From Gordonia namibiensis NBRC 108229 (GTDB taxonomy: Bacteria > Actinomycetota > Actinomycetes > Mycobacteriales > Mycobacteriaceae): a stretch of DNA of 51,512 bases. Shown in pieces: positions 1 through 12,195 of the stretch; the stretch's first letter is position 1; each line of letters opens with the position of its first letter. Position numbers and translations under genes: made by a program. The notes under the pieces were generated by a model that was given only the letters and a program-made list of their open reading frames with translations, had not been told where the DNA came from and searched no databases. The DNA is taken from contig NZ_BAHE01000027.1 in assembly GCF_000298235.1 (NCBI RefSeq), positions 1 to 51,512 of the forward strand. Reading direction: 5' to 3'.

Positions 1-22
1 ACGGTCACCCCCCTGAACCGAT

Positions 23-45
23 AGTGCGAATGTATGTTCGACACT
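23..45. promoter_or_regulatory. Imperfect dyad, possible TetR-type operator
   Basis: AGTG-CGAA-TGTATG-TTCG-A-CACT reads as an imperfect palindrome with a six-base centre. The core AATGTATGTTC is very close to AATGTACGTTC in front of the badI-like operon (37132-37145). This suggests a binding site for a related TetR-family repressor. The target gene is unclear and may lie outside the window. Confidence 0.35.
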
Positions 46-53
46 AAGCCCGA

Positions 54-69
54 TTGCACTGCGGTGCAA
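54..69. promoter_or_regulatory. Perfect inverted repeat TTGCAC-N4-GTGCAA
   Basis: Two six-base arms, TTGCAC and GTGCAA, are exact reverse complements separated by TGCG. It is short enough to be a regulator half-site pair. It lies about 240 bases before the permease start, far for a simple repressor site on that gene, so it may serve an upstream gene. Confidence 0.3.
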
Positions 70-309
70 CGATTGTCGGCAACAGTTCACGGAACAGAAT
101 CTGTCGGTGTCGCATGGTAGGTGTGGGGGACACAGCTGCCGGGCCGGACCGTCCCTCACTCGGGGGTTGCGGTGCATGATGACCACAGACCGTGCTCTCG
201 GATGACTGTCGGGTGTTCCGAATCACCCTGAGTCAAAAGGTCCCTCGCCGTCCGGATTGTCAGTAGCGTCCGACGAGTCCTGACCAGCCCACTTCCAGGC
301 GGATTCTCC

Positions 310-1185
310 ATGACCCTCCAGCTCTCGACGCCTCCGGGCGTCGTCGGTGCCGTGCCCGCGGCGCCAGCGACCGAGGCCGCGCCGGCGAGTTCGACGCCGC
401 GTGCTCGGCGACTTTCGGTCCCACGTGCAAAGGCGACTCGTGCCCTACGGCAGTCCATCGGTCTGATCCTCGTGGTCGGCATCTGGCAACTCGGTGCGCG
501 AGATTGGTTGGGGGCCACGACGCCCGCGCCGACCGAGGTCGTCACCGCAGGGTGGGACCTCATCCGTACCGGCGAACTGTGGACACACCTCGCCGCATCC
601 GGACGTCGAGTGGCGATCGGTCTGGCCATCGGTATAGCCATCGGGGCGATCCTCGGCGCCGCGGCCGGGCTGTTCAAGGTCGCCGAAGACCTGGTCAATG
701 CGCCCGTTCAGGTGCTGCGCATGATGCCGGCGGTCGCACTGGTGCCGGTCTTCATCATCTGGTTCGGGATCGGCGACGAGTTCAAGATCGCACTCATCAT
801 CGTGGCGCCGATCTTCCCGATCTATCTGAACGTCGTCGCCGGCATCCGAGGCGTCGACCAGAAGTTGATCGAGGCCGCGGAGTCGTTGGAACTCACCCGT
901 TTCGAGCTGATCCGTTACGTCGTCCTCCCGGGTGCTCTGCCGCAGATCTTCGTCGGCCTCCGTCAGGCTCTCGGCATCGGCTGGCTGGTGCTCGTCGTCG
1001 CCGAGATGCAGACGACACCTGTCGGTCTCGGGTTCCTGATGAACGACGCCAAGGAGTATCTGAGGACCGACCAGATCTTCCTGGTCCTCGTCATCTACGC
1101 GATCCTCGGTCTGCTGACCGACATCGGGGTTCGCGTGCTCGAGCGCCGATTCCTGTCATGGCGCAACGGATTCGAAGGTCGGTGA
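310..1185 (+). CDS. ABC transporter permease, SsuC/TauC-like
   Basis: A 291-residue inner-membrane permease of the nitrate/sulfonate/taurine importer family. After a basic cytoplasmic N-terminus of about 40 residues, hydrophobic segments run to the C-terminus. The EAA loop that docks the ATPase is visible late in the protein (EAAESLELTRFELIRYVVLP, residues near 195-215). Family members import small oxidised sulfur or nitrogen anions; the actual ligand cannot be read here. The TGA stop is followed by CCC and then the GTG of the ATPase gene, so the two are co-translated. The ATG at 310 follows AGGCGG and is preferred. Function as a permease is secure; substrate is not. Confidence 0.9.
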   Translation: MTLQLSTPPGVVGAVPAAPATEAAPASSTPRARRLSVPRAKATRALRQSIGLILVVGIWQLGARDWLGATTPAPTEVVTAGWDLIRTGELWTHLAASGRRVAIGLAIGIAIGAILGAAAGLFKVAEDLVNAPVQVLRMMPAVALVPVFIIWFGIGDEFKIALIIVAPIFPIYLNVVAGIRGVDQKLIEAAESLELTRFELIRYVVLPGALPQIFVGLRQALGIGWLVLVVAEMQTTPVGLGFLMNDAKEYLRTDQIFLVLVIYAILGLLTDIGVRVLERRFLSWRNGFEGR

Positions 1186-1188
1186 CCC

Positions 1189-1944
1189 GTGACCATCGGT
1201 GACGCCAACAGGGTAGTGGTCTCTGGTGCGGGTCGTGAGTTCGACGGGCGGACCGTCTTGGCCGACGTCGATCTGACCATCGAACCGGGGGAGTTCGTCG
1301 CTCTGCTCGGCGCGAGCGGCTCCGGCAAGAGCACGCTGCTGCGTGGGATCGGCGGGCTCGACCGCGGATTCACCGGCACGATCGAGGCGCCGGCTGCCAA
1401 GGCGATCGTGTTCCAGGAGCACCGGCTCATGCCGTGGTTGTCCGTGTGGCGCAACGTCGCTCTCGGACTTCGCGGTGGAAACACCCGGGAACGTGCCCTC
1501 CGTGCTCTCGACGAGGTAGGTCTCGCATCGAAGTCCGACGCGTGGCCCTCGACCCTCTCGGGTGGCGAGGCGCAACGGACGGCACTGGCCCGTGGCCTCG
1601 TCCGCGAGCCCGAACTGCTGTTGCTCGACGAACCGTTCGGCGCGCTGGATGCGCTGACCCGGATCAACGCGCAGAAACTCGTCGCTCGACTCTGGGAAAC
1701 TCATCGTCCGGCAACGCTTCTCGTCACCCACGACGTGGAAGAGGCATTGCTGCTCGCTGATCGGGCACTCATCCTGCGAGGCGGCCGCATCGCCGAGGAG
1801 ATCGTCGTCGATCTTCCCCGTCCGCGTCGGGTCACCGATCCCGAATTCGTCGCCCTGCGTTCACGTCTGCTCGCCGGTCTCGGGGTCGGCGACGGCGAAC
1901 CCATCCGCACGACCACCACCGATCAGGAGTACACACATGTCTGA
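1189..1944 (+). CDS. ABC transporter ATP-binding protein, SsuB/TauB-like
   Basis: A 251-residue ATPase that drives the importer encoded around it. All nucleotide-binding motifs are present: Walker A GASGSGKST (near residue 42), Q-loop FQEHRLMPW, signature LSGGEAQRTALARGL, Walker B LLLLDEPFGALD, and switch-region LLVTHDVEEALL. The length is normal for the SsuB/TauB group. It starts with GTG three bases after the permease stop and its last eight bases overlap the next gene, so permease, ATPase and flavoprotein form one translationally linked unit. Confidence 0.92.
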   Translation: MTIGDANRVVVSGAGREFDGRTVLADVDLTIEPGEFVALLGASGSGKSTLLRGIGGLDRGFTGTIEAPAAKAIVFQEHRLMPWLSVWRNVALGLRGGNTRERALRALDEVGLASKSDAWPSTLSGGEAQRTALARGLVREPELLLLDEPFGALDALTRINAQKLVARLWETHRPATLLVTHDVEEALLLADRALILRGGRIAEEIVVDLPRPRRVTDPEFVALRSRLLAGLGVGDGEPIRTTTTDQEYTHV

Positions 1945-3550
1945 ACAACTGACGCTGTCCACCGATGTGCTCGTGATCGGCGGCGGCCCGGCCGCCGCCT
2001 GGGCGGCCATCCATGCTCGCGACGCCGGCGCCGACGTCATCCTCGTGGACAAGGGTTACTGCGGTACCTCGGGCACGACGGCACCGGCCGGGACCGGTGT
2101 CTGGTACGTGGTTCCCGAACCGGAAGCGCGCGCCAAGGCCAAGGCGAGCCGCGAGACGTTGGGCGGGCACCTGGCGGAGCATTCGTGGATGGACCGCGTG
2201 CTCGACCAGACGTACGCCAACATGCACCGACTCGGTACCGAAGGGCGCTACCCGTTCCCGATCGACGACCGGACCGGCGAGCCCATCCGCACCGGTGTGC
2301 AGGGCCCCGAGTACATGCGTCGGATGCGTGCCTGGGTCCAGCGCCGGGGCGTACAGATCCTGGACCATTCGCCGGTGCTCGAACTCCTCACCGACGCGTC
2401 CGGCGCGGTGCGGGGAGCGGCCGGGTACCAGCGTCAGGCCGATCGCGACTTCCGTATCGCCGCGGGTGCGGTCGTCCTCGCCACCGGCGGGTGCGCCTTC
2501 CTGTCGAAGGCGCTGGGCACGAACGTCGACACCGGGGATGGCGCCCTGATGGCCGCCGAGGTCGGAGCGTCGTTCTCCGGCATGGAGTTCGCGAACGCCT
2601 ATGCCATCGTTCCCAAGGGTTCGACCGTGACGAAGACCGCGTACTACGGATACGCGACCTTCTTCCACGCCGACGGGCGCATCGTCGAGGGCGCCGGGTC
2701 GATGAAGGGGCGGTCCATGATCGCCCGGACCCTGCTGAACGAACCCGTCTTCGCGCAACTCGACCGTGCCGACGAGCAGGTCGCCGCGAAGATGCGACAG
2801 GGTCAGCCCAACTTCTTCCTCCAGTTCGATCGTCGTGGAATCGATCCGTTCACCCAGCGTTTCGAGGTCGACCTGCTCGCCGAGGGGACCGTTCGGGGAA
2901 CCGGCGGCATCGACATCGTCGACGACGACTGCTGGACCGGCGTGCCGGGACTGTACGCGGCCGGCGACGCCGCAACCCGAGAACGCATCTGTGGCGGCTT
3001 CACCGGTGGCGGGAGCCACAATTCGGCGTGGGCGATGTCCTCGGGCAGTTTCGCCGGAGCGGCTGCCGCACGGGCGTCCCGCAGTGGGGGCGGCGCGGCG
3101 CCGGTCGATCGTCTCCGCGGCGCGGGCACCGTCGGACTGTCCATCAGCCGCGGCTCGCTGAGCTCCGACGAGGTCGTCGCGGCGGCACAGTCCGAGCTGA
3201 TCCCGTTCGACAAGAACTACATTCGCACCGGCGACCGGATGGCGTCGGCCCTGCGAGAACTGGACTCCCTCTGGGGCCGGGTGTCCGACGGCTCCTACGG
3301 TGCCGCGACCCCCGCGGGTCGTATCCGGGCCAGAGAGGCAGCCGCGATCACCGCCGTCGGGCGGTGGATCTATCGGTCGGCGTTGGCGCGTACCGAATCC
3401 CGGGGGATGAGCAAGCGCGACGACCTCCCCGGCCTCGATCCCGCCCAGCAGTCGCATGTGCGCACGGGTGGGCTAGACGACGTGTGGGTGTCCGCCGCAC
3501 GCTCGGCAGGCCACGCCGAGACCGAGGCGCTCGCGAGGATCCCGGCATGA
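1937..3550 (+). CDS. FAD flavoprotein of the fumarate reductase / APS reductase alpha type
   Basis: A 537-residue soluble flavoprotein. The N-terminal dinucleotide fold is clear (VLVIGGGPAAAWAA, near residues 11-24), with a second FAD contact at ATGGCAF and a conserved late segment (ARTESRGMSKRDDLPG) typical of the succinate dehydrogenase/fumarate reductase/L-aspartate oxidase/AprA superfamily. The start ATG follows AGGAG by seven bases. It overlaps the ATPase gene by eight bases, and its own stop overlaps the ferredoxin start (ATGA), so a stoichiometric flavoprotein-ferredoxin complex is likely. Electrons probably pass between FAD and the two clusters of the partner. The substrate is unknown; position inside a sulfonate-type import operon hints at an imported sulfur or nitrogen compound. 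It is not a classical SdhA, because no SdhB or membrane anchor is encoded nearby. Confidence 0.85.
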   Translation: MSEQLTLSTDVLVIGGGPAAAWAAIHARDAGADVILVDKGYCGTSGTTAPAGTGVWYVVPEPEARAKAKASRETLGGHLAEHSWMDRVLDQTYANMHRLGTEGRYPFPIDDRTGEPIRTGVQGPEYMRRMRAWVQRRGVQILDHSPVLELLTDASGAVRGAAGYQRQADRDFRIAAGAVVLATGGCAFLSKALGTNVDTGDGALMAAEVGASFSGMEFANAYAIVPKGSTVTKTAYYGYATFFHADGRIVEGAGSMKGRSMIARTLLNEPVFAQLDRADEQVAAKMRQGQPNFFLQFDRRGIDPFTQRFEVDLLAEGTVRGTGGIDIVDDDCWTGVPGLYAAGDAATRERICGGFTGGGSHNSAWAMSSGSFAGAAAARASRSGGGAAPVDRLRGAGTVGLSISRGSLSSDEVVAAAQSELIPFDKNYIRTGDRMASALRELDSLWGRVSDGSYGAATPAGRIRAREAAAITAVGRWIYRSALARTESRGMSKRDDLPGLDPAQQSHVRTGGLDDVWVSAARSAGHAETEALARIPA

Positions 3551-3918
3551 TCGAACTCGTCATCGCATCCGCCTGCATCGCCTGCGACAAATGCGTGAAC
3601 GTCTGCCCGACGAACGTCTTCGACATCGGCGCGGACGGTGTGCCGGTGATCTCCCGGCAGTCCGACTGCCAGACGTGTTTCATGTGCGAGGCGTACTGCC
3701 CGACGGACGCGCTCTACGTCAGCCCGCAATCGTCGCCGGCCGGTTCCGGGGACGCGGTTCGCGACGAGCTCATCGGCAGCTACCGCGAGAAGCTGGGCTG
3801 GGGGAAGGGGCGTCAACCGGGAAGCCGAACAGCCGTCGGACCGCCCATCCCGCACGGGGATCCCCCGCCACGACTCGTCGAGCGAATCATCGACGAACGC
3901 ACTCCCTCCATCAGCTGA
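3547..3918 (+). CDS. Ferredoxin-like protein with two [4Fe-4S] motifs, AprB-like partner
   Basis: A 123-residue iron-sulfur protein. Two complete CxxCxxCxxxCP motifs are visible: Cys10/13/16/20 (CIACDKCVNVCP) and Cys41/44/47/51 (CQTCFMCEAYCP), the pattern of bacterial 8Fe ferredoxins and of the AprB N-terminal domain. About 70 further residues follow, rich in Gly, Pro and Arg, with no recognised fold. The ATG overlaps the flavoprotein stop, which argues for coupled synthesis and complex formation. Its likely job is to carry electrons to or from the FAD subunit. Confidence 0.88.
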   Translation: MIELVIASACIACDKCVNVCPTNVFDIGADGVPVISRQSDCQTCFMCEAYCPTDALYVSPQSSPAGSGDAVRDELIGSYREKLGWGKGRQPGSRTAVGPPIPHGDPPPRLVERIIDERTPSIS

Positions 3919-4017
3919 CCACCTCATCCGAATTCCTCTGAACCACAACCCGGTTCACCGAACCAGCGATCTCGGATGCCCGCACCCGCCGATCGCCGAG
4001 GAACAGAGAAAGCGCCC

Positions 4018-5046
4018 ATGAAGATCGACCTCCGTACACCGATCCGCAGAGCCAAGCGCACGGTCGCCGTCCTCGCGGCCGTCTCCGCAGTGATGGCCGT
4101 TGCGGCGTGCGGGTCCGACGACACGTCCTCGGCCCAGCGCGACGTCATCGACACCCTCCGCATCGGGGTCATCGGATCGAGCAACATCATCGCGGGTCCG
4201 GTGGGCTTCGCGCACAGTCGCGGCGAACTCGTCGAGGCGTTCGCGCCGCTCGGCGTCAGCAAGGTGGAGGTCTTCAGCTTCCCCAACGGACCCGACCTCA
4301 ACCAGGCGCTCATCGGCGGCCGGCTGGACGTGGCCAACTACGGCGACACACCGGCGCTGGTGGCCCGCGGCTCCGGTCTGCAGACACGTCTCGTCGCGGT
4401 ACAGCAGTTCGACAACGACGCCGGTGTCGTCGTGAAGGACCCGTCGATCAAAAGCCTCGCGGATCTGAAGGGCAAGAACATCGGGGTCCCCAAGGGTTCC
4501 TACATCGATCGGTATCTGCAGGGCGCTCTGGCGGAGGAGGGGATCACGGCGAACCTGATCCATCTGTATCCGGCAGATCAGGAGGCGCCGCTCAACTCCG
4601 GGGAGATCGACGCAGCGGCGCTTCCGGGCGTCATCCCGTCGGTCGCGCTGCAGACGTTCCAGAGCAAGGGCTTCCAGCTGGTCGACTCGGTCTACCGGGA
4701 TCGTCCGAACCTCGCCGGGACGAGTGTGACGGTCAGCAGCGAGGACTTCCTCACCAAGAACCCCGAGTTCGCCCCCACCTGGCAGAAACTGCACGCCGCC
4801 GCCGTCAGGTACGCCAAGGCCCACTGGGACGAGTACCTGGAGTTCGAACTCGCCAACTCGAAGGCCCCCGAGGCAGCGGTCCGCGCCGCGGCGAACCCCG
4901 ACGGGTACTCCGAGGAACCGTTCCCGGCGCAGGCCGTCGAGCTGCTCACCGGCACGAAGGCGTTCCTCGTCGACCAGGGCAGCATCAAGTCCGACTTCGA
5001 CCTCGACACCTGGTTCCAACGCTCCGCCGGAGACAAGAACCCCTGA
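4018..5046 (+). CDS. ABC transporter substrate-binding lipoprotein, SsuA/TauA-like
   Basis: A 342-residue binding protein that should sit on the outer face of the membrane and feed the permease. From the ATG at 4018 it has a basic start, a hydrophobic stretch and a lipobox ending VAAC, with the lipidated Cys at residue 31. An in-frame ATG at 3976 would put 14 polar residues in front and spoil the signal peptide, so 4018 is chosen. Characteristic SsuA/NMT1-type segments include NYGDTPALVARG and SLADLKGKNIGVPKGSYIDR. It is the last gene of the operon, 99 bases after the ferredoxin gene, and is followed by a strong hairpin at 5065-5097. Confidence 0.9.
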   Translation: MKIDLRTPIRRAKRTVAVLAAVSAVMAVAACGSDDTSSAQRDVIDTLRIGVIGSSNIIAGPVGFAHSRGELVEAFAPLGVSKVEVFSFPNGPDLNQALIGGRLDVANYGDTPALVARGSGLQTRLVAVQQFDNDAGVVVKDPSIKSLADLKGKNIGVPKGSYIDRYLQGALAEEGITANLIHLYPADQEAPLNSGEIDAAALPGVIPSVALQTFQSKGFQLVDSVYRDRPNLAGTSVTVSSEDFLTKNPEFAPTWQKLHAAAVRYAKAHWDEYLEFELANSKAPEAAVRAAANPDGYSEEPFPAQAVELLTGTKAFLVDQGSIKSDFDLDTWFQRSAGDKNP

Positions 5047-5064
5047 CATCAGGCCGGCCACAAC

Positions 5065-5097
5065 GTCGGCGACCCGGGTACCGACCGGGTCGCCGAC
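5065..5097 (+). terminator. Strong hairpin, probable transcription terminator
   Basis: A perfect 13-base-pair stem (GTCGGCGACCCGG paired with CCGGGTCGCCGAC) closes a seven-base loop, 18 bases after the binding-protein stop. There is no T-tract, as is usual for actinobacterial hairpin terminators. It separates the transporter operon from the histidine operon. Confidence 0.7.
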
Positions 5098-5217
5098 CTG
5101 CGTCGTGGGGGCGTGGCGCCCGACACACCACACGCCGGTGATCACCCGCACCAGAAACCCGCTGGCCACCGACCCGTATCCTGGATGGGTAATTTCCCGC
5201 ACCGACCAGGAGAGATC

Positions 5218-8337
<3,120 letters not shown>

Positions 8338-8341
<4 letters not shown>

Positions 8342-8979
8342 GCGCAACCGACGTTACGATCCTCGACTACGGTTCGGGCAACCTGCGCTCGGCGCAGCGG
8401 GCGCTCGAACGCACCGGCGCACAGGTGACGGTGACCTCCGACTTCCACACCGCGCTGGAGGCGACCGGCCTGGTCGTCCCCGGTGTGGGTGCGTTCGCCG
8501 CGTGCATGGAAGGCCTACGTGCGGTGAAGGGCGACCGGATCATCGGTCGCCGTCTCGCCGGCGGACGTCCGGTCCTGGGCATCTGCGTCGGCATGCAGAT
8601 CCTCTTCGAACGCGGCGTCGAGTTCGGGGTCGAGGCCGACGGTTGCGGTGAGTGGCCCGGCAGCGTCACCCAACTGCCCGCGCCGGTCCTGCCGCACATG
8701 GGCTGGAACACCGTGGACGCCCCGGAGGGATCGGTGCTGTTCGACGGCCTCGACGCCGACACCCGCTTCTACTTCGTGCACTCCTACGCCGCCCAGGACT
8801 GGGAGATGGACAACGTCGGTTCGCCGCTCACGGCGCCGAAGCTGACCTGGGCCGAGCACGGCGGACGCTTCCTGGCCGCGGTCGAGAACGGACCGCTCTC
8901 GGCCACTCAGTTCCACCCGGAGAAATCCGGCGACGCCGGTGCCCAACTCCTGGAGAACTGGGTGAAGGGCCTCTCATGA
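8338..8979 (+). CDS. hisH: Imidazole glycerol phosphate synthase, glutaminase subunit
   Basis: A 213-residue class I glutamine amidotransferase that supplies ammonia to HisF. The nucleophile Cys lies in [13 protein letters not shown]; the His/Glu pair is in TQFHPEKSG near the C-terminus. The N-terminal [11 protein letters not shown] is typical of HisH. GTG start overlaps the hisB stop. In this operon hisF comes four genes later, so the two halves of the synthase are not adjacent. Confidence 0.96.
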
Positions 8980-9275
8980 CCGACGGCACACCGGTCGGCG
9001 ACGCAGACGGGAACATCTCCGACACCCCGTCTGCGGGCGGCGGTTTCTCGATCGCCAAGCTCGCGTTCTACGCTCTCGGCGCCGGTGTGCTGGTCCTGGC
9101 GGTGTGCATACCGCTGATCCTCCTGCTGGCGAACTGGTCACCGGTCGCCGGCCTGATCGCCGCGCTGGCCGCAGTGGTCGCGATGATCGCGGCCATCGGT
9201 ACCGTGGCAAACCGCATGGTCAACCGCGCGCGGGCGGACCTGATCGCCGCCCGTGACGGACACCCGCCCGCCTGA
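8976..9275 (+). CDS. Small two-helix membrane protein inside the his operon
   Basis: A 99-residue protein of unknown function. About 25 polar, acidic, Gly-rich residues come first, then two hydrophobic helices (about residues 29-52 and 57-78) joined by a short Asn-Trp-Ser-Pro turn, then a basic tail. The ATG overlaps the hisH stop (ATGA), so it is co-translated with histidine genes, and priA begins 53 bases later. I do not recall an equivalent between hisH and hisA in M. tuberculosis. It could help hold enzymes near the membrane or simply be a passenger; nothing in the sequence settles this. Confidence 0.75.
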   Translation: MTDGTPVGDADGNISDTPSAGGGFSIAKLAFYALGAGVLVLAVCIPLILLLANWSPVAGLIAALAAVVAMIAAIGTVANRMVNRARADLIAARDGHPPA

Positions 9276-9328
9276 CCCCGCCCGACACACAACAGCCCGA
9301 CCCGAGAACAGACAGGAACACTCCACCC

Positions 9329-10072
9329 ATGGGTAGCACCCTCGAACTCCTTCCCGCCGTCGACGTCGCCGACGGGCAGGCGGTCCGCCTCGTCCAGGGC
9401 GCGGCCGGCACCGAGACCTCCTACGGCTCGCCGCGCGATGCGGCGCTGGCGTGGCAGAACGACGGTGCGGAGTGGATCCATCTCGTCGACCTCGACGCGG
9501 CCTTCGGTCGCGGCGACAACCGTGAGCTCCTCGCCGGTGTCGTCGGCGAACTCGACGTGAAGGTCGAGCTGTCGGGCGGTATCCGCGACGACGACTCGCT
9601 CGCCGCCGCACTCGCGACCGGTTGCACCCGCGTCAACCTGGGCACCGCCGCCCTCGAGAACCCGGAATGGTGCGCCCGCGCGATCGCCGAGCACGGTGAC
9701 CGGATCGCCGTCGGCCTCGACGTCATCCGCGACGGCGACTCCTACCGGCTGCGCGGCCGCGGCTGGGTCACCGACGGCGGAGACCTGTGGGAGGTCCTCG
9801 AGCGACTCAACCGCGACGGCTGCTCGCGCTACGTCGTGACCGACGTGTCCAAGGACGGCACCCTCAAGGGTCCGAACCTCGAACTGCTCGCCGAGGTCGC
9901 CGCGGCCACCGACGCCCCGATCGTCGCCTCCGGGGGTGTCTCGGCCATCGACGACCTCGTCGCCATCGCCGGTCTCGTCGACCAGGGTGTCGAGGGCGCG
10001 ATCGTCGGCAAGGCCCTCTACGCCGGCCGCTTCACCCTGCCCGAGGCACTCACGGCCGTCGCCGGGGTCTGA
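9329..10072 (+). CDS. priA: Bifunctional phosphoribosyl isomerase A (HisA/TrpF)
   Basis: A 247-residue (beta-alpha)8 barrel. In actinobacteria that lack a separate trpF this enzyme isomerises both ProFAR (histidine) and phosphoribosylanthranilate (tryptophan). Sequence marks are [14 protein letters not shown] with the first catalytic Asp, the phosphate-binding [11 protein letters not shown], and [13 protein letters not shown] with the second Asp. No trpF was found near trpC-trpB-trpA downstream, which fits the dual role. The stop overlaps the next start (TGATG). Confidence 0.93.
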   Translation: MGSTLELLPAVDVADGQAVRLVQGAAGTETSYGSPRDAALAWQNDGAEWIHLVDLDAAFGRGDNRELLAGVVGELDVKVELSGGIRDDDSLAAALATGCTRVNLGTAALENPEWCARAIAEHGDRIAVGLDVIRDGDSYRLRGRGWVTDGGDLWEVLERLNRDGCSRYVVTDVSKDGTLKGPNLELLAEVAAATDAPIVASGGVSAIDDLVAIAGLVDQGVEGAIVGKALYAGRFTLPEALTAVAGV

Positions 10073-10893
10073 TGAGCGCAACCGAGAGCTCGCTCGACCT
10101 CCCGCGGTTGCTCGACACCGCGGGATCGGTGCTCGACGCCGCCGTCGAGACCTTCGTCGAGGGTCTGGGCGCGCCGAGCGCGGTGCACAAGGGCGGTACG
10201 GACTTCGCCACCCAGGTGGACCTCGACCTCGAGCGGCGGATCTCGGCCGAGCTCGAGGACCGGACGGAGATCCCGGTCCACGGTGAGGAATTCGGCGGCG
10301 CAGATCCGGTCGACGGCCCGGTGTGGGTGCTCGACCCGGTCGACGGCACCTTCAACTACTCGGCGGGCATGCCGCTGACCGGCATCCTGCTCGGCCTCGT
10401 CGTCGACGGCGAGGCGACACTCGGCCTGACGTGGCTGCCGCTGCTGGACCGGAAGTACGCCGCCCACGCCGACGGTCCGCTGATGATCAACGGCGAGGTC
10501 GCCGATCCGCTGCCGGACCTGCCGCTGGAGGAGGCCGCGATCGCCTTCGGTCCGTTCAACGCGGCCGGGCGCGGTCGCTATGCGGGGGATCGTCGCGCAG
10601 ACCTGTTGCGCGCGTTGAGTTCCCGCGTCGCCCGCATCCGGATGACGGGGAGCACGGGCGTCGACATGGCGTTCACCGCCTCGGGCGTCTTCGGCGGGGC
10701 CGTCGCGTTCGGCCGGCATCCGTGGGACAACGCGGCGGGTGCCGCGCTGGTCCGGGCGGCCGGCGGGGTCGCCACCGACATCGCGGGCGAGCGCTGGACG
10801 GTCGCCTCTCCGTCCCTGGTCGCGGGTACTCCGACCGTGCACGCGGGTCTGATGGCAGTGATCGAGGAAACGGTCGGGGAGTGGGCGAAATGA
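10072..10893 (+). CDS. impA: Inositol monophosphatase family protein (ImpA-like)
   Basis: A 273-residue metal-dependent phosphatase. The family signature is complete: GEEFGG, then [21 protein letters not shown] with metal-binding Asp residues, and the second motif [17 protein letters not shown]. The position between priA and hisF matches M. tuberculosis impA (Rv1604). It may act on inositol phosphates for phosphatidylinositol and mannoside synthesis. Alternatively it could be a histidinol-phosphate phosphatase, because HisN enzymes of actinobacteria belong to this family and the operon has no other candidate. Confidence 0.88.
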   Translation: MSATESSLDLPRLLDTAGSVLDAAVETFVEGLGAPSAVHKGGTDFATQVDLDLERRISAELEDRTEIPVHGEEFGGADPVDGPVWVLDPVDGTFNYSAGMPLTGILLGLVVDGEATLGLTWLPLLDRKYAAHADGPLMINGEVADPLPDLPLEEAAIAFGPFNAAGRGRYAGDRRADLLRALSSRVARIRMTGSTGVDMAFTASGVFGGAVAFGRHPWDNAAGAALVRAAGGVATDIAGERWTVASPSLVAGTPTVHAGLMAVIEETVGEWAK

Positions 10894-10964
10894 GCACCCC
10901 GGCAACCGATGAGACAGGCGCGAGAGCATCCCATGAAGAACGAGCACGCGAAGGAGACACGACG

Positions 10965-11738
10965 ATGACGCTGGCGACCCGGGTCATCCCGTGCCTCGAC
11001 GTCGACGACGGCCGCGTCGTGAAGGGCGTCAACTTCGAGAACCTCCGCGACGCCGGGGATCCCGTCGAGCTGGCCGAGCGCTATGACCGCGAGGGCGCCG
11101 ACGAACTGACCTTCCTCGATGTCACCGCGTCGAGCTCGGGACGCTCCACGATGATCGACGTCGTCAAGCGGACCGCCGACCAGGTGTTCATCCCGCTGAC
11201 CGTCGGCGGCGGCATCCGCACCGTCGAGGATGTCGACATGATGCTGCGCGCGGGCGCGGACAAGGTCAGCGTCAACACCGCCGCGATCGCCCGCCCCGAG
11301 GTCCTCGGCGAGATGAGCCGACGATTCGGCTCGCAGTGCATCGTCCTGTCGGTCGACGCGCGGACCGTGCCGGAGGGCTCGGAGCCGACGCCGTCCGGCT
11401 GGGAGGTCACGACCCACGGCGGTCGCAAGGGCACCGGCATCGACGCCGTCGAATGGGCCCGACGCGGCCAGGATCTCGGAGTGGGCGAGATCCTGCTGAA
11501 CTCGATGGACGCCGACGGCACCAAGCAGGGCTTCGACCTGCGCATGCTCAAAGCGGTACGCGCGGCCGTACAGGTCCCGGTCATCGCCAGCGGCGGTGCG
11601 GGCAAGGTCGAGGACTTCGCACCCGCGGTCCAGGCCGGTGCCGACGCGGTGCTCGCCGCCTCGGTCTTCCACTTCGGCGAACTCACCATCCACGAGGTGA
11701 AGGCGGCCATGGCCGAGGCCGGGATCACCGTCCGATGA
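10965..11738 (+). CDS. hisF: Imidazole glycerol phosphate synthase, cyclase subunit
   Basis: A 257-residue (beta-alpha)8 barrel that joins HisH-derived ammonia to PRFAR, giving IGP and AICAR. Catalytic Asp residues lie in [17 protein letters not shown] and in [14 protein letters not shown]. The ATG at 10965 sits eight bases after AAGGAG and gives the family-standard start. An in-frame ATG at 10890 overlaps the impA stop and would add 25 polar residues; it may be used for coupling but is judged less likely. Confidence 0.95.
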   Translation: MTLATRVIPCLDVDDGRVVKGVNFENLRDAGDPVELAERYDREGADELTFLDVTASSSGRSTMIDVVKRTADQVFIPLTVGGGIRTVEDVDMMLRAGADKVSVNTAAIARPEVLGEMSRRFGSQCIVLSVDARTVPEGSEPTPSGWEVTTHGGRKGTGIDAVEWARRGQDLGVGEILLNSMDADGTKQGFDLRMLKAVRAAVQVPVIASGGAGKVEDFAPAVQAGADAVLAASVFHFGELTIHEVKAAMAEAGITVR

Positions 11739-11757
11739 CACAGGCAGGAGAACGCTG

Positions 11758-12156
11758 ATGGCACTCGATCCGGAGCTCGCCGCACGTCTCAAGCGCAACG
11801 CCGACGGGCTGTTCAGCGCGGTCGCGCAGGAACGCTCCACCGGCGACGTCCTGATGGTCGCGTGGATGGACGACGCCGCTCTCGAGCGGACCCTCGCCAC
11901 GCGCAAGGCGACCTACTACTCGCGCTCGCGGCAGGAGTACTGGGTCAAGGGCGAGACGAGCGGCCACACCCAGTACGTGCACGACGCACGCCTCGACTGC
12001 GACGGCGACACCGTGTTGCTCGTCGTCGACCAGGTCGGCGCGGCCTGCCACACCGGGAACCACTCGTGCTTCGACACCGAGTCGCTGGCCTTCGGTGTCG
12101 ACGCGCCTCCGGCGCCAAGCGGCGTAGAAGCCCGTCCGGTCGACTCCGCACAGTAG
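11758..12156 (+). CDS. hisI: Phosphoribosyl-AMP cyclohydrolase
   Basis: A 132-residue zinc enzyme that opens the adenine ring of phosphoribosyl-AMP. Motifs are [31 protein letters not shown] and the cysteine-rich end [13 protein letters not shown], which with a central RLDCDGD provides metal ligands. It is monofunctional, with no HisE domain. AGGAG lies upstream of the ATG. It closes the his operon; its TAG stop is also the start of a promoter-like TAGATT. Confidence 0.95.
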   Translation: MALDPELAARLKRNADGLFSAVAQERSTGDVLMVAWMDDAALERTLATRKATYYSRSRQEYWVKGETSGHTQYVHDARLDCDGDTVLLVVDQVGAACHTGNHSCFDTESLAFGVDAPPAPSGVEARPVDSAQ

Positions 12157-12189
12157 ATTTCCATCGTGATCACACCCGAAAGGCGGTGA
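12154..12189 (+). promoter_or_regulatory. Promoter-like -10 with a seven-codon leaderless mini-ORF
   Basis: TAGATT (12154-12159) is followed after six bases by GTG at 12166, which opens a mini-ORF V-I-T-P-E-R-R ending in TGA at 12187-12189, six bases before the tautomerase ATG. The spacing is that expected for a leaderless actinobacterial transcript. The mini-ORF contains no Trp codon, so it is not a classical trp attenuator peptide. Its last codons (AAAGGCGG) also resemble the ribosome site of the next gene. Confidence 0.4.
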
Positions 12190-12195
12190 CGCTGC

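Larger units (their letters stand above)
1..309. other. Intergenic region upstream of the ABC transporter operon
   Basis: No convincing gene was found on either strand in this leading stretch. It holds two inverted repeats, at 23-45 and 54-69, listed separately. A weak -10-like TAGCGT lies at 264-269, without a recognisable -35, and would give a leader of about 35 bases before the permease. AGGCGG, just upstream of the ATG at 310, is a plausible ribosome site. The region may also carry control elements of a gene beyond the window edge. Confidence 0.6.

Noticed and set aside
10890..10964. Upstream in-frame ATG for hisF overlapping the impA stop
   Set aside because: It would add 25 polar residues absent from HisF proteins. 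AAGGAG stands at the correct distance before the ATG at 10965.
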